Below are positions 26,706-37,114 of a DNA stretch of 64,000 nucleotides, piece by piece. The position numbers were made by a program, and so were the translations under genes. Numbering within the stretch: the stretch's first letter is position 1; every line of letters starts with the position of its first letter. Where the stretch lies: positions 1 through 64,000 of the forward strand of contig NZ_MCZK01000114.1 in NCBI RefSeq assembly GCF_002875945.1. Reading direction: 5' to 3'. The notes under the pieces are model-generated. The model was not told where the DNA came from. It made no database searches and was given only the letters and a program-made list of their open reading frames with translations. This DNA is from Vibrio lentus. Its GTDB lineage: Bacteria; Pseudomonadota; Gammaproteobacteria; Enterobacterales; Vibrionaceae.

Positions 26706-27667
26706 TGTTTTGGTACACACTGAGACGCGTTAACTTATTCGTCATTACCCTCGCTATTCTTACGTTAGTGGGCTTTTCCCTACTTCGATTAGACCAAACT
26801 TCACCTTGGGCGATTCAAGATTTTTGGCCCGGTTGGATTAGCTATATCACCGAATTGTCGACGCTTAACTTTGGTTTGAGCAAGCATGGTGTCCCAATCA
26901 TTGATGAGCTGGTTGTGGTATTCCCTGCTACTCTAGAGCTGTGTTTCTTTGCCTTTATTCTCGCGCTATTTATCGGTATTCCTTTTGGTACGATTGCGGG
27001 TATGAGACAAGGCAAGTTTGTCGATACCACTATATCGTTTACCTCGATGGCAGGTTACTCGGCACCGATCTTTTGGGTCGCGTTGTTGATGATAATGGTG
27101 TTCTCATTACACTTCGAGATGTTCCCGGTAGGTGGTCGTTACGATCTTCTCTATGAAATTGAACATGTGACGGGCTTTGCAATGATCGATGCGTTCTTCG
27201 CCGAAGGTAAATATCGCGCGCACGCTCTGCAAAGTGTTATAGAGCATATGGCATTGCCTTGTCTGGTTTTAGCATTAGCGCCAACCACTCAGGTTATTCG
27301 ATTGATGCGTGCATCCGTAGCCGAAGTGATGACACAAAACTACATCCGTGCAGCACGAATTAAAGGTCTTTCAACACGAGAGATCGTCACCCAGCACGTG
27401 CTAAGAAATGCAATTCCACCGATCATTCCAAAGGTCGGAGTTCAACTATCAAGTATGTTAACGCTGGCTATCATCACCGAGTCTATCTTCAACTGGCCGG
27501 GCATTGGTCGCTGGCTACTCGATGCTCTGTCTAATCAAGATTACGTCTCAATTCAAGCGGGCGTGATTGTGGTTGCAACGTTGGTTCTGACTGCGAATAT
27601 TTTGTCAGACCTATTGGGTGCAATGGTCAATCCACTGGTAAGGAAGGAATGGTATGCTAACAAATAA
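26705..27667 (+). CDS. sapB: SapB, ABC transporter permease
   Basis: A 320-residue DppB-type permease with about six membrane segments. The cytoplasmic coupling loop is NYIRAARIKGLSTREIVTQH, followed by LRNAIPPIIPKVGVQLSSM. It starts within a TGATG shared with the sapA stop and runs 14 nt into sapC. It forms the translocation channel with SapC. Confidence 0.92.
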   Translation: MFWYTLRRVNLFVITLAILTLVGFSLLRLDQTSPWAIQDFWPGWISYITELSTLNFGLSKHGVPIIDELVVVFPATLELCFFAFILALFIGIPFGTIAGMRQGKFVDTTISFTSMAGYSAPIFWVALLMIMVFSLHFEMFPVGGRYDLLYEIEHVTGFAMIDAFFAEGKYRAHALQSVIEHMALPCLVLALAPTTQVIRLMRASVAEVMTQNYIRAARIKGLSTREIVTQHVLRNAIPPIIPKVGVQLSSMLTLAIITESIFNWPGIGRWLLDALSNQDYVSIQAGVIVVATLVLTANILSDLLGAMVNPLVRKEWYANK

Positions 27668-28541
27668 CGTCTACCAGGAAGAACAAATTCCAACCCAGTT
27701 TGAGCGTTTCTGGCGAAGCTTTCGTGCCAACAACCTAGCGATGTTTGGGTTGTGGTGTTTGGGGCTGATCATTTTAGTGACGATAACTTCACCTTGGTTG
27801 GCACCTCACGATTCTCAAGAACAAACGGGGCATTTGTTAACACCGCCTTCTTGGGACCCGGCTGGTACGGTAGAGTATTTCCTAGGTACTGATGACTTAG
27901 GTCGAGACATTCTTTCTCGTCTAATCATTGGTTCACAGCTAACCTTTGGCGCAGCGGTTATCATTACCTTCATTGCAGCGGTTATCGGCTGCCTGATTGG
28001 CGTTCTCGCGGGCATGACTCGTGGGTTGCTATCAAGCACGCTAAACCACCTACTTGATACCGTTATGTCGATTCCGTCTTTGCTACTCGCGATCATCTTC
28101 GTGGCTTTTCTCGGCTTTGGTGAATTTAATATCTTACTGGCGCTTTGCTTGGCTTTAATACCGCGCTTTATCCGCTCGGTGTACATTGCCGTGCATGCAG
28201 AGGTAGAGAAAGACTATATTCTGGCTTCGCGTCTTGATGGTGCGAACGACTTCTATTTATTATGGAACTCGATTGTTCCTAATATTCTGACCGTTGTTGC
28301 GCTTGAGATTACACTGGCACTGTCAGTCGCCATTCTCGACATCACCGCTTTGGGCTTCTTAGGTTTAGGTGCACAAGCACCGAGCACTGAGTGGGGATCA
28401 ATCTTGGGTGACTCAGTTGAATTGATTTACCTAGCACCATGGACAGTAACCCTACCCGGCTTAGCTATTATGTTTACCGTTATCGTTGTTAACCTCGTGG
28501 GTGAAGGTGTTCGCCAAGCGCTAAATGCAGGAATCGAATAA
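27654..28541 (+). CDS. sapC: SapC, ABC transporter permease
   Basis: A 295-residue DppC-type permease. The N-terminal cytoplasmic part [19 protein letters not shown] is followed by TM1, then [18 protein letters not shown], a signature of this permease class, and the coupling loop [22 protein letters not shown]. It overlaps sapB by 14 nt and sapD by 1 nt (TAATG). Confidence 0.92.
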   Translation: MLTNNVYQEEQIPTQFERFWRSFRANNLAMFGLWCLGLIILVTITSPWLAPHDSQEQTGHLLTPPSWDPAGTVEYFLGTDDLGRDILSRLIIGSQLTFGAAVIITFIAAVIGCLIGVLAGMTRGLLSSTLNHLLDTVMSIPSLLLAIIFVAFLGFGEFNILLALCLALIPRFIRSVYIAVHAEVEKDYILASRLDGANDFYLLWNSIVPNILTVVALEITLALSVAILDITALGFLGLGAQAPSTEWGSILGDSVELIYLAPWTVTLPGLAIMFTVIVVNLVGEGVRQALNAGIE

Positions 28542-29542
28542 TGCCACTACTTGATATTCGACACCTAACCATCGAAATTGAAACCCCGCAAGGGATGGTT
28601 AAAGCCGTTGATCGAATGAGTATTACCCTCAATGAAGGGGAAATTCGAGGTCTGGTGGGTGAATCTGGCTCTGGTAAAAGCTTGGTGGCAAAAGCGATCG
28701 TCGGCGTTTGTAAAGAGAACTGGAAAGTGTCTGCCGACCGAATGCGCCTTGGCAATATCGATTTGCTTCAGCTGACACCCAAAGAACGACGTCGTGTCAT
28801 AGCGCGCGATATCGCCATGATCTTCCAAGAACCATCGACCTGTCTTGATCCCTCGGAAAAAGTGGGTCACCAGTTGATTGAAGCGATTCCTTCATATTCT
28901 TTCGAAGGCCGATGGTGGCAACGATTCAAATGGCGTAAGAAGCAGGCCGTTGCTCTACTGCACAAAGTCGGTATTAAAGATCACTCTCGCCTGATGGACA
29001 GTTATTCGTATGAGCTGACTGACGGTGAATGTCAAAAAGTCATGATTGCGATGGCAATCGCGGCTAAGCCAAAGATCTTGATTGCCGATGAACCGACTAA
29101 CGATCTCGATCCAATCACACAATCGCAGATCTTGCGCTTGTTGAGCCGGATGAATCAACTTCACAACACGACGATTCTCCTCATTGGCCACGATTTAACG
29201 ACCATCACTCAATGGGCAACACGAATAACTGTGATGTATTGCGGTCAATCCGTCGAATCAGCGGATACAGCAAAACTGTTGGATGTGCCAAAGCACCCCT
29301 ATACGGTCGCACTGCTCAAAGCGATGCCTGACTTCAACGATTGGATTCCACACAAAGAAAAATTGCAGTCGCTGCCGGGATCAATCCCTCCATTGCAGCA
29401 TCTACCGATTGGTTGCCGACTTGGCCCACGCTGTCCTTACGCACAAAGACAGTGTGTTGAGATCCCTCATACCAAACGAATTAAAAGCCACAAATTTAAT
29501 TGCCATTTCCCTCTCAATATGGAGAAGAAAAAGAAATCATGA
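28541..29542 (+). CDS. sapD: SapD, ABC transporter ATP-binding protein
   Basis: A 333-residue ATPase of the oligopeptide-transporter class. Walker A is GESGSGKS, the Q-loop [12 protein letters not shown], Walker [13 protein letters not shown], and the C-terminal oligopeptide extension has the RCPYAQRQC cysteine pattern. The signature is [10 protein letters not shown] rather than LSGGQ, as I recall for SapD of E. coli. The C-terminus ends in a basic KKKKS. It overlaps sapF by 4 nt. Confidence 0.92.
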   Translation: MPLLDIRHLTIEIETPQGMVKAVDRMSITLNEGEIRGLVGESGSGKSLVAKAIVGVCKENWKVSADRMRLGNIDLLQLTPKERRRVIARDIAMIFQEPSTCLDPSEKVGHQLIEAIPSYSFEGRWWQRFKWRKKQAVALLHKVGIKDHSRLMDSYSYELTDGECQKVMIAMAIAAKPKILIADEPTNDLDPITQSQILRLLSRMNQLHNTTILLIGHDLTTITQWATRITVMYCGQSVESADTAKLLDVPKHPYTVALLKAMPDFNDWIPHKEKLQSLPGSIPPLQHLPIGCRLGPRCPYAQRQCVEIPHTKRIKSHKFNCHFPLNMEKKKKS

Positions 29543-30321
29543 GTGCATTATTAGAAGTCAGTGATTTATCAAAAGACTTTACGACACGCTCTGGTCTTTT
29601 CCGTAAGAAGATCCATCAGGCAGTTAAACCTGTGAGCTTTAGTCTGGAAGCCGGCCAAACCATTGGTTTTATCGGCCAAAACGGCTCTGGTAAATCGACA
29701 TTGGCACGAATGCTTGCAGGTATGGTAGAACCCACTTCGGGCGAAATTCGAGTTAACGGTGAAAGGCTTGAGCACAAAGACTATTCGACGCGCTGTAAGC
29801 TGATTCGCATGATCTTCCAAGATCCCAATACCTCGCTTAACCCGCGTATACAGATCGGTCGAATCCTTGAAGGTCCTTTAAAGCGAAATACAGGCATGCC
29901 TCCAGAAGCGCGTATGAAGCGCGTGAAAGAGACTTTGCTGCGTGTTGGACTGTTACCAGAGCACGCTTACTTTTATCCGCAGATGTTAGCGGCTGGTCAA
30001 AAACAAAGGGTATGTTTGGCGCGCGCCTTAATTCTTCAACCATCAATCATTGTTGCGGACGAAGCGTTGAATGGTTTAGACATGGCGATGCGTTCTCAGA
30101 TCATCAACCTGTTCTTAGAGCTGCAAGAAGAGATGGGTGTATCGTTTGTTTACGTGTCTCAGCATATCGGTATCGTTAAGCACATCACCGATAAGATCAT
30201 TGTCATGCACGAAGGAAACGTCGTTGAGTCTGGGGAAACACATGAAGTGCTCACCAACCCAACCCACCAGATCACTCAAAGACTGGTAGAAAGCCACTTC
30301 TTCAAAGCGCCAAACCACTAA
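29539..30321 (+). CDS. sapF: SapF, ABC transporter ATP-binding protein
   Basis: A 260-residue ATPase pairing with SapD. Walker A is GQNGSGKS, the Q-loop [13 protein letters not shown], the signature region [15 protein letters not shown] (non-canonical, LAAGQ for LSGGQ) and Walker [16 protein letters not shown] 29539, within the ATGA shared with the sapD stop, is preferred over the 13-codon upstream extension to 29500. It lacks the C-terminal cysteine extension seen in SapD. Confidence 0.92.
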   Translation: MSALLEVSDLSKDFTTRSGLFRKKIHQAVKPVSFSLEAGQTIGFIGQNGSGKSTLARMLAGMVEPTSGEIRVNGERLEHKDYSTRCKLIRMIFQDPNTSLNPRIQIGRILEGPLKRNTGMPPEARMKRVKETLLRVGLLPEHAYFYPQMLAAGQKQRVCLARALILQPSIIVADEALNGLDMAMRSQIINLFLELQEEMGVSFVYVSQHIGIVKHITDKIIVMHEGNVVESGETHEVLTNPTHQITQRLVESHFFKAPNH

Positions 30322-30398
30322 GCTATATTCTCTCTCCCATCACTAATTAGAACATAGAGATGGGAGGTTTCGATGTGGTTCTCAAGGAGGAGAAACAC

Positions 30399-31214
30399 TT
30401 GTTGATACCAATTCCAAATCTCAGACAAGCTCTCTTACTTGCATTTCCTTTATTAACGTTTCCTTTATTAACAATGCTTTCATTCAACGTTGCAAGCACT
30501 CCACTCACTTGGCTTGATAAAACGTTTGTCGAAAACGCATTTTATGATGTGGCGCTACGCCACGAATACGCTCAAGGCAACAAGCCGCTCGCCAAGTGGA
30601 AACAACCGATCAAGATATGGATCGATCACCGAGTCGGCGACGAAGAGCTTCATCAAGAACTCACTGAATTACACGTCCAACACCTAGCGCAAGTCACCCA
30701 ACATCCGATTAAAATCGTCACACGAGAATCGGATGCGAACGTAAAATGGATATACACGCGACAAAGCAAGTGGATAGCTGAAGCCAAAACTGTACTCAAA
30801 CTGAAATCCACACAGCATCTAAACAGCGCTATCTGTACTGCAGGCTATCGAACCAATTCCAAAGGGGAGATAGTATATGCGGGGATTGTTGTCCCAGTGG
30901 ATCAAGCGAGAGCAAGAGGAAAGCTGGTCGCATGTATTGTTGAAGAGATCACACAAGTACTGGGGTTACCCAATGACTCAGACAAAGCCTACCCTTCTAT
31001 CTTCAACGACTACACACCTGAAGACTTATTATCGCCACTAGATGTGGTACTGCTAAAGCTGTTGTATGAACCAGAGTTGAAGGTTGGAATGACCGAAGCA
31101 CAAGCAAAACCCATAGTTCGAAAGATATTGAAGAGATACAGCGAAACAAGCGTTCTACAACAAGCTTCTAAAGCAGCACAGCAGGCACCTTTGTACCAAC
31201 TTATTGGGTATTAA
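30399..31214 (+). CDS. DUF2927 domain protein
   Basis: About 271 residues with an N-terminal hydrophobic export signal (RQALLLAFPLLTFPLLTMLS) and the DUF2927 pattern near the C-terminus: CIVEEITQVLGLPNDSD then SIFNDYTPEDLLSPLDVVLL. The EE..Q signature and preceding Cys suggest a degenerate metallopeptidase-like fold, but function is unknown. TTG 30399 is preferred as start: AAGGAGGAG sits 8 nt upstream, while the ATG at 30360 lies inside a CTCCCATC/GATGGGAG hairpin (30334-30366). It follows sapF by under 80 nt on the same strand and may be co-transcribed. A 19-bp tandem repeat starts at its stop codon. Confidence 0.72.
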   Translation: MLIPIPNLRQALLLAFPLLTFPLLTMLSFNVASTPLTWLDKTFVENAFYDVALRHEYAQGNKPLAKWKQPIKIWIDHRVGDEELHQELTELHVQHLAQVTQHPIKIVTRESDANVKWIYTRQSKWIAEAKTVLKLKSTQHLNSAICTAGYRTNSKGEIVYAGIVVPVDQARARGKLVACIVEEITQVLGLPNDSDKAYPSIFNDYTPEDLLSPLDVVLLKLLYEPELKVGMTEAQAKPIVRKILKRYSETSVLQQASKAAQQAPLYQLIGY

Positions 31215-31324
31215 CGAAATGACCGAGCGTTAACGGAATGGCTGAATACTAACGGAATAACTGGTGACTAACGGAAGAATCGGTTACTAACGAAATAACT
31301 GGTTATTAACGGAAATCAGTTGAG
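31211..31324. repeat. 19-bp degenerate tandem repeat, about six units
   Basis: Six consecutive 19-base units begin at 31211, 31230, 31249, 31268, 31287 and 31306, with consensus YTAACGRAATRACTGRNTA; the last is the most diverged. The first unit contains the TAA stop of the DUF2927 gene. There is no gene and no obvious terminator in the array. A weaker hairpin AGCGCTGCC/GGCAACGCT follows at 31373-31396. Confidence 0.92.
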
Positions 31325-31434
31325 TGTTGCTTTGTTTTTTGGAAAGCAGCTTAGAAGGGATAATAGCAATGTAGCGCTGCCTAAAAAGGCAACGCTGAAT
31401 TACGATGTTGCAGTGTTACTGGAACAAAAAAGCA

Positions 31435-31824
31435 TTAGCGCTTAGCAGCCTGCTTCTTCAACTCGAAATCAAATTCGTCAGGGAACAAGATAACCCCTTC
31501 TTCTTGCTCGTTCGGGAATACCACAACGGCAAGTTCATCGTCTTCTAGACCATTCGTCCAGCGACTGTGCCACTTGTTCAAAGAGATAGACTCAGCTTTA
31601 CATTCAGACCAATCACCCGTCGCCCACGATTCTGCGAACTCTTGGTTTGGCCATACTGGAACACAATCTTCGTCTTCGGTGTTCAGCATCACACAACCGT
31701 GCTCATCGGTTAAGATCCATACTTCACGGTTCGCTACGATTTCTTTCACACAGTATTTCAGGCGTTGCTCACCCGTATACTTATTAATTTCAGCGATTTT
31801 TTTGTCGTCTAGCTGTGTAGTCAT
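31435..31824 (-). CDS. DUF2750 family protein
   Basis: A 129-residue soluble acidic protein. The DUF2750 pattern is clear: REVWILTDEHGCVMLNTEDED, PVWPNQEFAESWATGDWSECKAESISL and VVFPNEQEEGVILFPDEFDFEL. The function of the family is unknown. It is transcribed alone from the strand opposite the DUF2927 gene and sits upstream of a terminator shared with ppaC. Confidence 0.85.
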   Translation of the reverse strand: MTTQLDDKKIAEINKYTGEQRLKYCVKEIVANREVWILTDEHGCVMLNTEDEDCVPVWPNQEFAESWATGDWSECKAESISLNKWHSRWTNGLEDDELAVVVFPNEQEEGVILFPDEFDFELKKQAAKR

Positions 31825-31920
31825 CTTAATTTCCTACGTTAGTCAGTAACTTTGTTCATTTTATGCTGAGTAGCATTAACTTCAAATATTTCTATTGAGA
31901 AGAAAGTCTACTTCAAAGAA

Positions 31921-31947
31921 AAACGCCTGCTAAATTAGCAGGCGTTT
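31921..31947. terminator. terminator downstream of ppaC
   Basis: Near-perfect palindrome AAACGCCTGCTAA / TTAGCAGGCGTTT, with A-rich sequence on its left giving a U-rich tail on the minus strand. Confidence 0.75.
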
Positions 31948-31964
31948 ATAATTAAGCGACTTGG

Positions 31965-32870
31965 TTAAACAAGCTCGCCTTGAAGCCAAGGCCAACCTTG
32001 CTTCTTACGGCTAAGTGTATTTTCCATCATCAATACACCGTCTTTCTCGAATTTAACCAGCTTATCAGCCCACTCACCTTTGTATAGAAGACGAGTTTGA
32101 GCTGTAGTGATATCTGTCAGCATTACTGCAGCGAACGCTAGACCATCTTTCTCACAACGCGCTTCAAGATCAGCTTCTAGAGCTTCGATCATGCCGTCTA
32201 CTTGCTCAAGAGTAGCAAGCTCAACTTGACCAACAACAACATCGCGACCGTTGAATGGGTAGCCTTTAAGGTCTTTTTCTACTAGCTGTGCAGCAGATAG
32301 GCCTTCGATGTTTGTTTTAGCAATTAGAAGTGCTTTGATGAAAGCATCAACGTCTGTTACGCCAGCGATTTCAGCAAGCTCAGCAACAGCGTCTTTGTCT
32401 TTTTGAGTACATGTTGGAGAAGCAAAACCAACCGTGTCTGAAAGAATTGCAGACATCATCAGTTTAGCGATCTGTTGAGAGATAGCATGACCTTCAATCT
32501 TGAACATGTTGAAAAGTACAGTGTTTGTACAACCAACAGGCCAGATCCAAGCTTCCATAGGGTTAACTGTCATCACGTCACCTAGACGGTGGTGATCGAC
32601 AATGCCTACGATCTCTGCTTCAGCAACATCGTCTGGTGCTTGTGCTAGATCTGAGTAGTCTACTAGCCAGATTTTCTCACCAGCAACAGAAGTACGAAGC
32701 TCTGGCTTTTCAGCACCAGCGACTTCAAGAATGTGTTGAGTTTCGCGGTTGATCTCGCCTTGGCGAATTGGTGTCGCTTCCTCGCCACGAGCTTTAAGAA
32801 GCTCCGTTGCAACTAACGCACTACAAATACTGTCACTATCAGGGTTTTTGTGACCAACAACTAAAATCAT
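31965..32870 (-). CDS. ppaC: manganese-dependent inorganic pyrophosphatase (family II)
   Basis: A 301-residue DHH-family enzyme hydrolysing pyrophosphate, using Mn2+. Metal-binding motifs: VGHKNPDSDSICSA at residues 4-17, WLVDYSD near 70, GIVDHHRLGD near 97 (the DHH motif) and SDTVGFASP; the C-terminal DHHA2 domain ends SRKKQGWPWL. Family II enzymes are found in only part of the Gammaproteobacteria. It is divergent from a metal-exporter-like gene. Confidence 0.93.
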   Translation of the reverse strand: MILVVGHKNPDSDSICSALVATELLKARGEEATPIRQGEINRETQHILEVAGAEKPELRTSVAGEKIWLVDYSDLAQAPDDVAEAEIVGIVDHHRLGDVMTVNPMEAWIWPVGCTNTVLFNMFKIEGHAISQQIAKLMMSAILSDTVGFASPTCTQKDKDAVAELAEIAGVTDVDAFIKALLIAKTNIEGLSAAQLVEKDLKGYPFNGRDVVVGQVELATLEQVDGMIEALEADLEARCEKDGLAFAAVMLTDITTAQTRLLYKGEWADKLVKFEKDGVLMMENTLSRKKQGWPWLQGELV

Positions 32871-33013
32871 GTTTCTTCCTATTACACTAACAATTATGAC
32901 TCTACCTTTAGAGCCTCTCTTTATTAGCCATACTTTACCTCATTTTTTTAGATTGGTCATGTTTCCTAGGTTTAGCCAATGGTAACAATAGATAAAAAAA
33001 CAACAAATGCAAT

Positions 33014-33028
33014 TGATAATTATTATCA
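33014..33028. promoter_or_regulatory. Fur box
   Basis: TGATAATTATTATCA is a perfect 7-1-7 inverted repeat of the Fur core TGATAATNATTATCA. It lies 44 bases upstream of the ATG at 33072 and about 145 bases from ppaC, so it most probably controls the transporter-like gene. Confidence 0.88.
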
Positions 33029-33071
33029 TTCGTATATATTTATCTCAAGCCACTAATTTTGAGTAACACCT

Positions 33072-34292
33072 ATGGATCGACTAATCTCTTTTTTGCCAAG
33101 CAGTAGCGCTGCGAAAACAACTCAGTTTTCACTGTCTTTTAAGCGCCTGCTATTACCGATTTCACTTGCAGCATTGGTTGCGGCCCCTGCTACACGTGAT
33201 CTGACAGTAACGACCTTGTCAGACGCATTCTGGGCGGTATCTTGTTATGTCGCTTTAACATTAGCCATTTACCACTGGTTAAGCTTGTACATCAACAAAG
33301 ACAACGTCTTCAACAAGCTCGTGCATCAATCTCGATCTAACCAAGTCGTATTTGCTGCTCTGATGGGGGCATTGCCTGGTTGTGGTGGTGCTATAGTCGT
33401 TACCACGCAGTTTATTTCTGGGAAGTTGGGGTTTGGAGCCGTCGTGGCTGTACTGGTCTCCACCATGGGTGACGCAGCCTTCTTGTTGATTGCGAGCGAA
33501 CCTAAGACAGGCTTAGCCATGATGGCAATGGGCGTCATTGTCGGTACAGCGTCAGGTCGCATCATCAACCTATTTCACGCTGATGATTTTTTACGTCCGA
33601 AACAGACAGAGAAAAATGAAGCAGCGCGTAGCTGTTCATCTCAATCTCAAGAGGAAGACAAAGAAGCCGTTTCTAAAAAGGCAATCAACCTACAGGGCTA
33701 CTTATGGTCTGTCCTTATTATTCCTGGAGCTGCAGTTGCCCTACTTGGATCCTTTCAAGTCGACGTCAACGAGTTGCTTGCGTTACCTGAAATGTCGATG
33801 GAATGGACAGGAACGATCTTGTTGATTAGCTCGATGTTCCTATGGGGTCTGACTCGTGAAATTGAAGATTATAAATCGGCCGTCAGTGAAGATGAGAAGT
33901 GTGTAGGCTCACACTCGTTACAAAAAACGGCTCAAGATACTAACTTCGTGACCGCTTGGGTTGTGGTGGCGTTTCTTTTCTTTGAATTTGGTTCTGTGAT
34001 AGCAAATGTGGATTTTGCGACGCTATTCTCAAGTTGGGGCATCATGCTCCCCCTGGCTGGCGTGTTGATGGGGCTATTACCTGGCTGTGGTCCTCAGCTA
34101 TTGGTGACTAGTCTTTATCTGTCAGGTGCACTGCCACTCTCGGCTCAGGTTGGTAACGCTATTTCAAATGATGGTGACGCGCTATTCCCTGCGATTGCAA
34201 TGGCACCGAAAGCAGCGCTTGTCGCGACCTTGTATTCCAGTGTGCCAGCATTAATCTGTGCATACGGTTATTGGTTTATGTTCGAGCTGTAG
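33072..34292 (+). CDS. putative 10-TM heavy-metal (manganese) exporter, ArsP_2-like
   Basis: A 406-residue membrane protein with about ten hydrophobic segments in two halves joined by a charged linker (about residues 178-210). Each half has the same motif: LMGALPGCGGAIVVTTQFISG then STMGDAAFLLIA in the first, LMGLLPGCGPQLLVTSLYLSG then SNDGDALFPAIA in the second, so it is an internal duplication. This pattern belongs to the family annotated as putative manganese or heavy-metal transporters. The Fur box upstream means it should be made when iron is scarce. Its divergent neighbour is a Mn-dependent enzyme. Direction and metal are inferred. Confidence 0.8.
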   Translation: MDRLISFLPSSSAAKTTQFSLSFKRLLLPISLAALVAAPATRDLTVTTLSDAFWAVSCYVALTLAIYHWLSLYINKDNVFNKLVHQSRSNQVVFAALMGALPGCGGAIVVTTQFISGKLGFGAVVAVLVSTMGDAAFLLIASEPKTGLAMMAMGVIVGTASGRIINLFHADDFLRPKQTEKNEAARSCSSQSQEEDKEAVSKKAINLQGYLWSVLIIPGAAVALLGSFQVDVNELLALPEMSMEWTGTILLISSMFLWGLTREIEDYKSAVSEDEKCVGSHSLQKTAQDTNFVTAWVVVAFLFFEFGSVIANVDFATLFSSWGIMLPLAGVLMGLLPGCGPQLLVTSLYLSGALPLSAQVGNAISNDGDALFPAIAMAPKAALVATLYSSVPALICAYGYWFMFEL

Positions 34293-34355
34293 CTTGACGT
34301 TCCAGGCTTAGGTTTACCTTCAAGGTTTACGCTCAACTCCATAGGTTTCTATTAA

Positions 34356-34380
34356 GTCGGTACTTTGTATCGGCCTTTTT
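34356..34380 (+). terminator. probable terminator of the exporter-like gene
   Basis: GTCGGTAC (34356-34363) pairs over its whole length, with two G-U pairs, with GTATCGGC (34367-34374), followed by CTTTTT. The rest of the 335-base interval up to torA shows nothing more except the torA terminator. Confidence 0.65.
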
Positions 34381-34559
34381 GTTTCCAGTAATCTAAGTGT
34401 TTCCAATAACCTAAACTTCTCACAAGAGATTCTTTTGACTTACCCTCTCGGCTCAATTACTTAAGTCGCATCACATGATAGCGCTTCCCATATACGCCTC
34501 CATAAGCGTCGCTACAATGCTTAAGTAGAAATCCCAACACGTATACACCAGAAAAACAA

Positions 34560-34591
34560 AAAGCCCCTGTAAGAATCCTTACAGGGGCTTT
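34560..34591. terminator. terminator of torECA
   Basis: Perfect 14-bp stem AAAGCCCCTGTAAG (34560-34573) / CTTACAGGGGCTTT (34578-34591), flanked by A-rich sequence that gives a U tail on the minus strand. Confidence 0.88.
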
Positions 34592-34627
34592 AATTCAAGC
34601 TTTAATCTTGATTCTCAAGTACAAGTC

Positions 34628-37090
34628 TTAAGAAACTTCGATTGGACCACCGAATGAAGTTACTGGAGGCAATTTGCCTTGGAACTTCTCGAAATCAACC
34701 AAACAAGTGTTTGCTGAAGTCGCTTGAGCTAGCTCAGATGAGCCGATGTCTTGAGTTAGTGTGTTTGGATCACCGTAAGTATCTAGCGCGCCCACTTTCT
34801 CGTTGATCGGGCCGTACCAAGCACCTTCTTCGATACGAACAACACCAGGAGCATAGCTATCCATTAGAACAGCACCTGCTAGTAGTTGACCACGGTCGTT
34901 GAACACACGTACTACATCGCCGTCTTTGATGCCTTTCTTCTTAGCATCCGTTGGGTTGATGTAGATTGGCTCACGGCCTTGTACCGCGTATGTCGCACGC
35001 CACTCTTCAGATTCACACATCTGAGAGTGAAGACGCTTGTCCGGGTGACAAGATTGTAGCCAGTACGGGTGTTTGTCAGAGCCTGGACCACCGTGTGAAC
35101 GTTCAGATTTCTCGAACCACATTGGGTGTTCTTGACAGTGCTCGTAACCCATGTTGCCAACAGTACGGCTTGTGATTTCAATGAAACCAGAAGGAGTACC
35201 TAGTGCGTTGATCTCTGGATCTTCACGGAATGAAGCGTGACGAGTCCATGGCTTACCTTTACCGAAGTCTAGGAAACCTTTTTCCCAGAACTCAGCAAAC
35301 TCAGGCATTTCAATCGTGCCTTCGTTTGAAGCGCGGCAATCGTCATACAGAGATTTAACCCACTGCATTTCGTCCATACCACGTGTGTAGTCGTCGTAAC
35401 GACCCCAACGCTTAGTCAGGCTAGACATGATCTCGAAGTCAGTCTTAGACTGGAACAGAGGATCCACTAGCTTGTGCATTGCGATCAAACCACGACCAGA
35501 GTACGCACCGTAACCATCGATATCGTTACGTTCCCACTGAGTACAAGCTGGAAGAACAATATCAGAGTGACGACAAGTTGCAGTCCAAGCGAAATCAACA
35601 GCCACTACAGTTTGTAGGCTCTTGAATGCTTTACGCATCTTGTTGCGATCTTGGTGGTGGTGCCACGGGTTGTTACCACTGAAGACCATCATCTTGATGT
35701 CAGGCAATGTCACAGTAGAACCGTTCGCTTTGATCTTCTTACCAGGTTCAAGCAGGCTATCTACCCAACGAGCAACTGGGATTACGCGGCTGTAACCGTT
35801 GTAATCTGTGTTGGTGTGCTTAGGTGATTGACCTTGGTCGATGTTCAACGGGAAAGAGCCCGGAGCAGCGAAGCCAGTTGAAGATACACCGATACCTGAG
35901 TAGTGGTGACCGTAAGAGATACCGCCGCCAGGTAGACCGATTTGGCCAACCATTGCTGCGATAACCGCACACATCCAGTAAGGCTGTTCACCGTGCTCTT
36001 GACGCTGAATACTCCAGCCAACCAAGATTTGAGTGCGACCGTTAACCAGCATTTTCGCGAAATCACGGATCGAATCAGCACTTGCGCCACAGATTGGTGC
36101 AGCCCATTCAGGTGTCTTCTCAACTTTATCTTTCGTTTCACCTTGAACGTACTTGATGAAGTCTTCAAAACCTAGACAGTAAGTTTCGATGAACTTCTTG
36201 TCGTATAGGCCTTCGTTGTAAAGAACGTGAGCAACACCTAGCATGAACGCCACATCAGTTTGTGGGTTAATGTACATTTGCTCGTTTTCTAGGTAACGGC
36301 CTGTTTTGTTTTGAACAGGGTCAACAGAAACAACGTTGATCTCTTTCTTAGCAACTTTCTCTTTCAACTGCTCTAGGTAAGCGAATGATTCGTGAGTCTC
36401 ACACGTCCACCCTACTTGCAGGTTTTTCACTGGATCGTTACCCCAAAGAACAATGTTGTCACTGTTTTCTAGGATAAGTTCCCAAGATGTACCTTGAGCA
36501 TATACTTCAGTAGAACCTAGCACGTAAGGCATGATCGTTTGACCAGCACCTGTCGAGTAGTCACCGATTTTCTTCACAGAGTAACCGTGAAGTGCCATTG
36601 CGCGTTGCATGTGGTTAGTACAGCTGTGGAACTGACCTGTTTGTCTCCAACCTGTTTGACCAGTGTGAAGCGCCCATGGACCGTAATCTTTCTGTACACG
36701 TTCTAGTTCGCGGTAAACAAGGTCTAATGCCTCGTCCCAAGTCACACGAACAAAACGGTTGTTACCACGCGTGTCTGCGCTGTATTTGTGCTTCTTCAAC
36801 CAATCTAGGCGAACCATAGGGTAACGCACACGTGATGGGCTGTAGATAATGCCTTTGATACCTTTCAACATCTCTGTTGGATGCTGATCGATTTCTAGAG
36901 GCTTAATTTCTTGTACTTTACCCGCATAAACGCGAGCTCGGAATGCACCCCAGTGAGAACCAGAGACTTTCCACGTACCATCCGTTTCTGCAGCTGAAGC
37001 CGATGCCGACGCCAATAAGCTAGGACCGATAACCGATGCCGCACTTGTTGTAGCGACACCTTTCAGAAAACTTCTTCTTGTAATTGCCAT
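34628..37090 (-). CDS. torA: trimethylamine-N-oxide reductase, catalytic subunit
   Basis: An 820-residue periplasmic molybdopterin enzyme of the DMSO-reductase family that reduces TMAO to trimethylamine as terminal electron acceptor. A Tat signal TRRSFLKG is at residues 4-11, followed by a hydrophobic stretch. [10 protein letters not shown] contains the expected serine ligand to molybdenum; [15 protein letters not shown] and [17 protein letters not shown] are cofactor-binding regions. It is last in torECA. Its chaperone gene torD and the torSTR regulators are not in the window. Confidence 0.93.
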   Translation of the reverse strand: MAITRRSFLKGVATTSAASVIGPSLLASASASAAETDGTWKVSGSHWGAFRARVYAGKVQEIKPLEIDQHPTEMLKGIKGIIYSPSRVRYPMVRLDWLKKHKYSADTRGNNRFVRVTWDEALDLVYRELERVQKDYGPWALHTGQTGWRQTGQFHSCTNHMQRAMALHGYSVKKIGDYSTGAGQTIMPYVLGSTEVYAQGTSWELILENSDNIVLWGNDPVKNLQVGWTCETHESFAYLEQLKEKVAKKEINVVSVDPVQNKTGRYLENEQMYINPQTDVAFMLGVAHVLYNEGLYDKKFIETYCLGFEDFIKYVQGETKDKVEKTPEWAAPICGASADSIRDFAKMLVNGRTQILVGWSIQRQEHGEQPYWMCAVIAAMVGQIGLPGGGISYGHHYSGIGVSSTGFAAPGSFPLNIDQGQSPKHTNTDYNGYSRVIPVARWVDSLLEPGKKIKANGSTVTLPDIKMMVFSGNNPWHHHQDRNKMRKAFKSLQTVVAVDFAWTATCRHSDIVLPACTQWERNDIDGYGAYSGRGLIAMHKLVDPLFQSKTDFEIMSSLTKRWGRYDDYTRGMDEMQWVKSLYDDCRASNEGTIEMPEFAEFWEKGFLDFGKGKPWTRHASFREDPEINALGTPSGFIEITSRTVGNMGYEHCQEHPMWFEKSERSHGGPGSDKHPYWLQSCHPDKRLHSQMCESEEWRATYAVQGREPIYINPTDAKKKGIKDGDVVRVFNDRGQLLAGAVLMDSYAPGVVRIEEGAWYGPINEKVGALDTYGDPNTLTQDIGSSELAQATSANTCLVDFEKFQGKLPPVTSFGGPIEVS

Positions 37091-37114
37091 TGTGTTACTC
37101 CAATTGACGTCTTA

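Noticed and set aside
30360-30398. ATG 30360 as start of the DUF2927 gene
   Set aside because: It is inside a hairpin and lacks a ribosome site, whereas TTG 30399 has AAGGAGG at good spacing.
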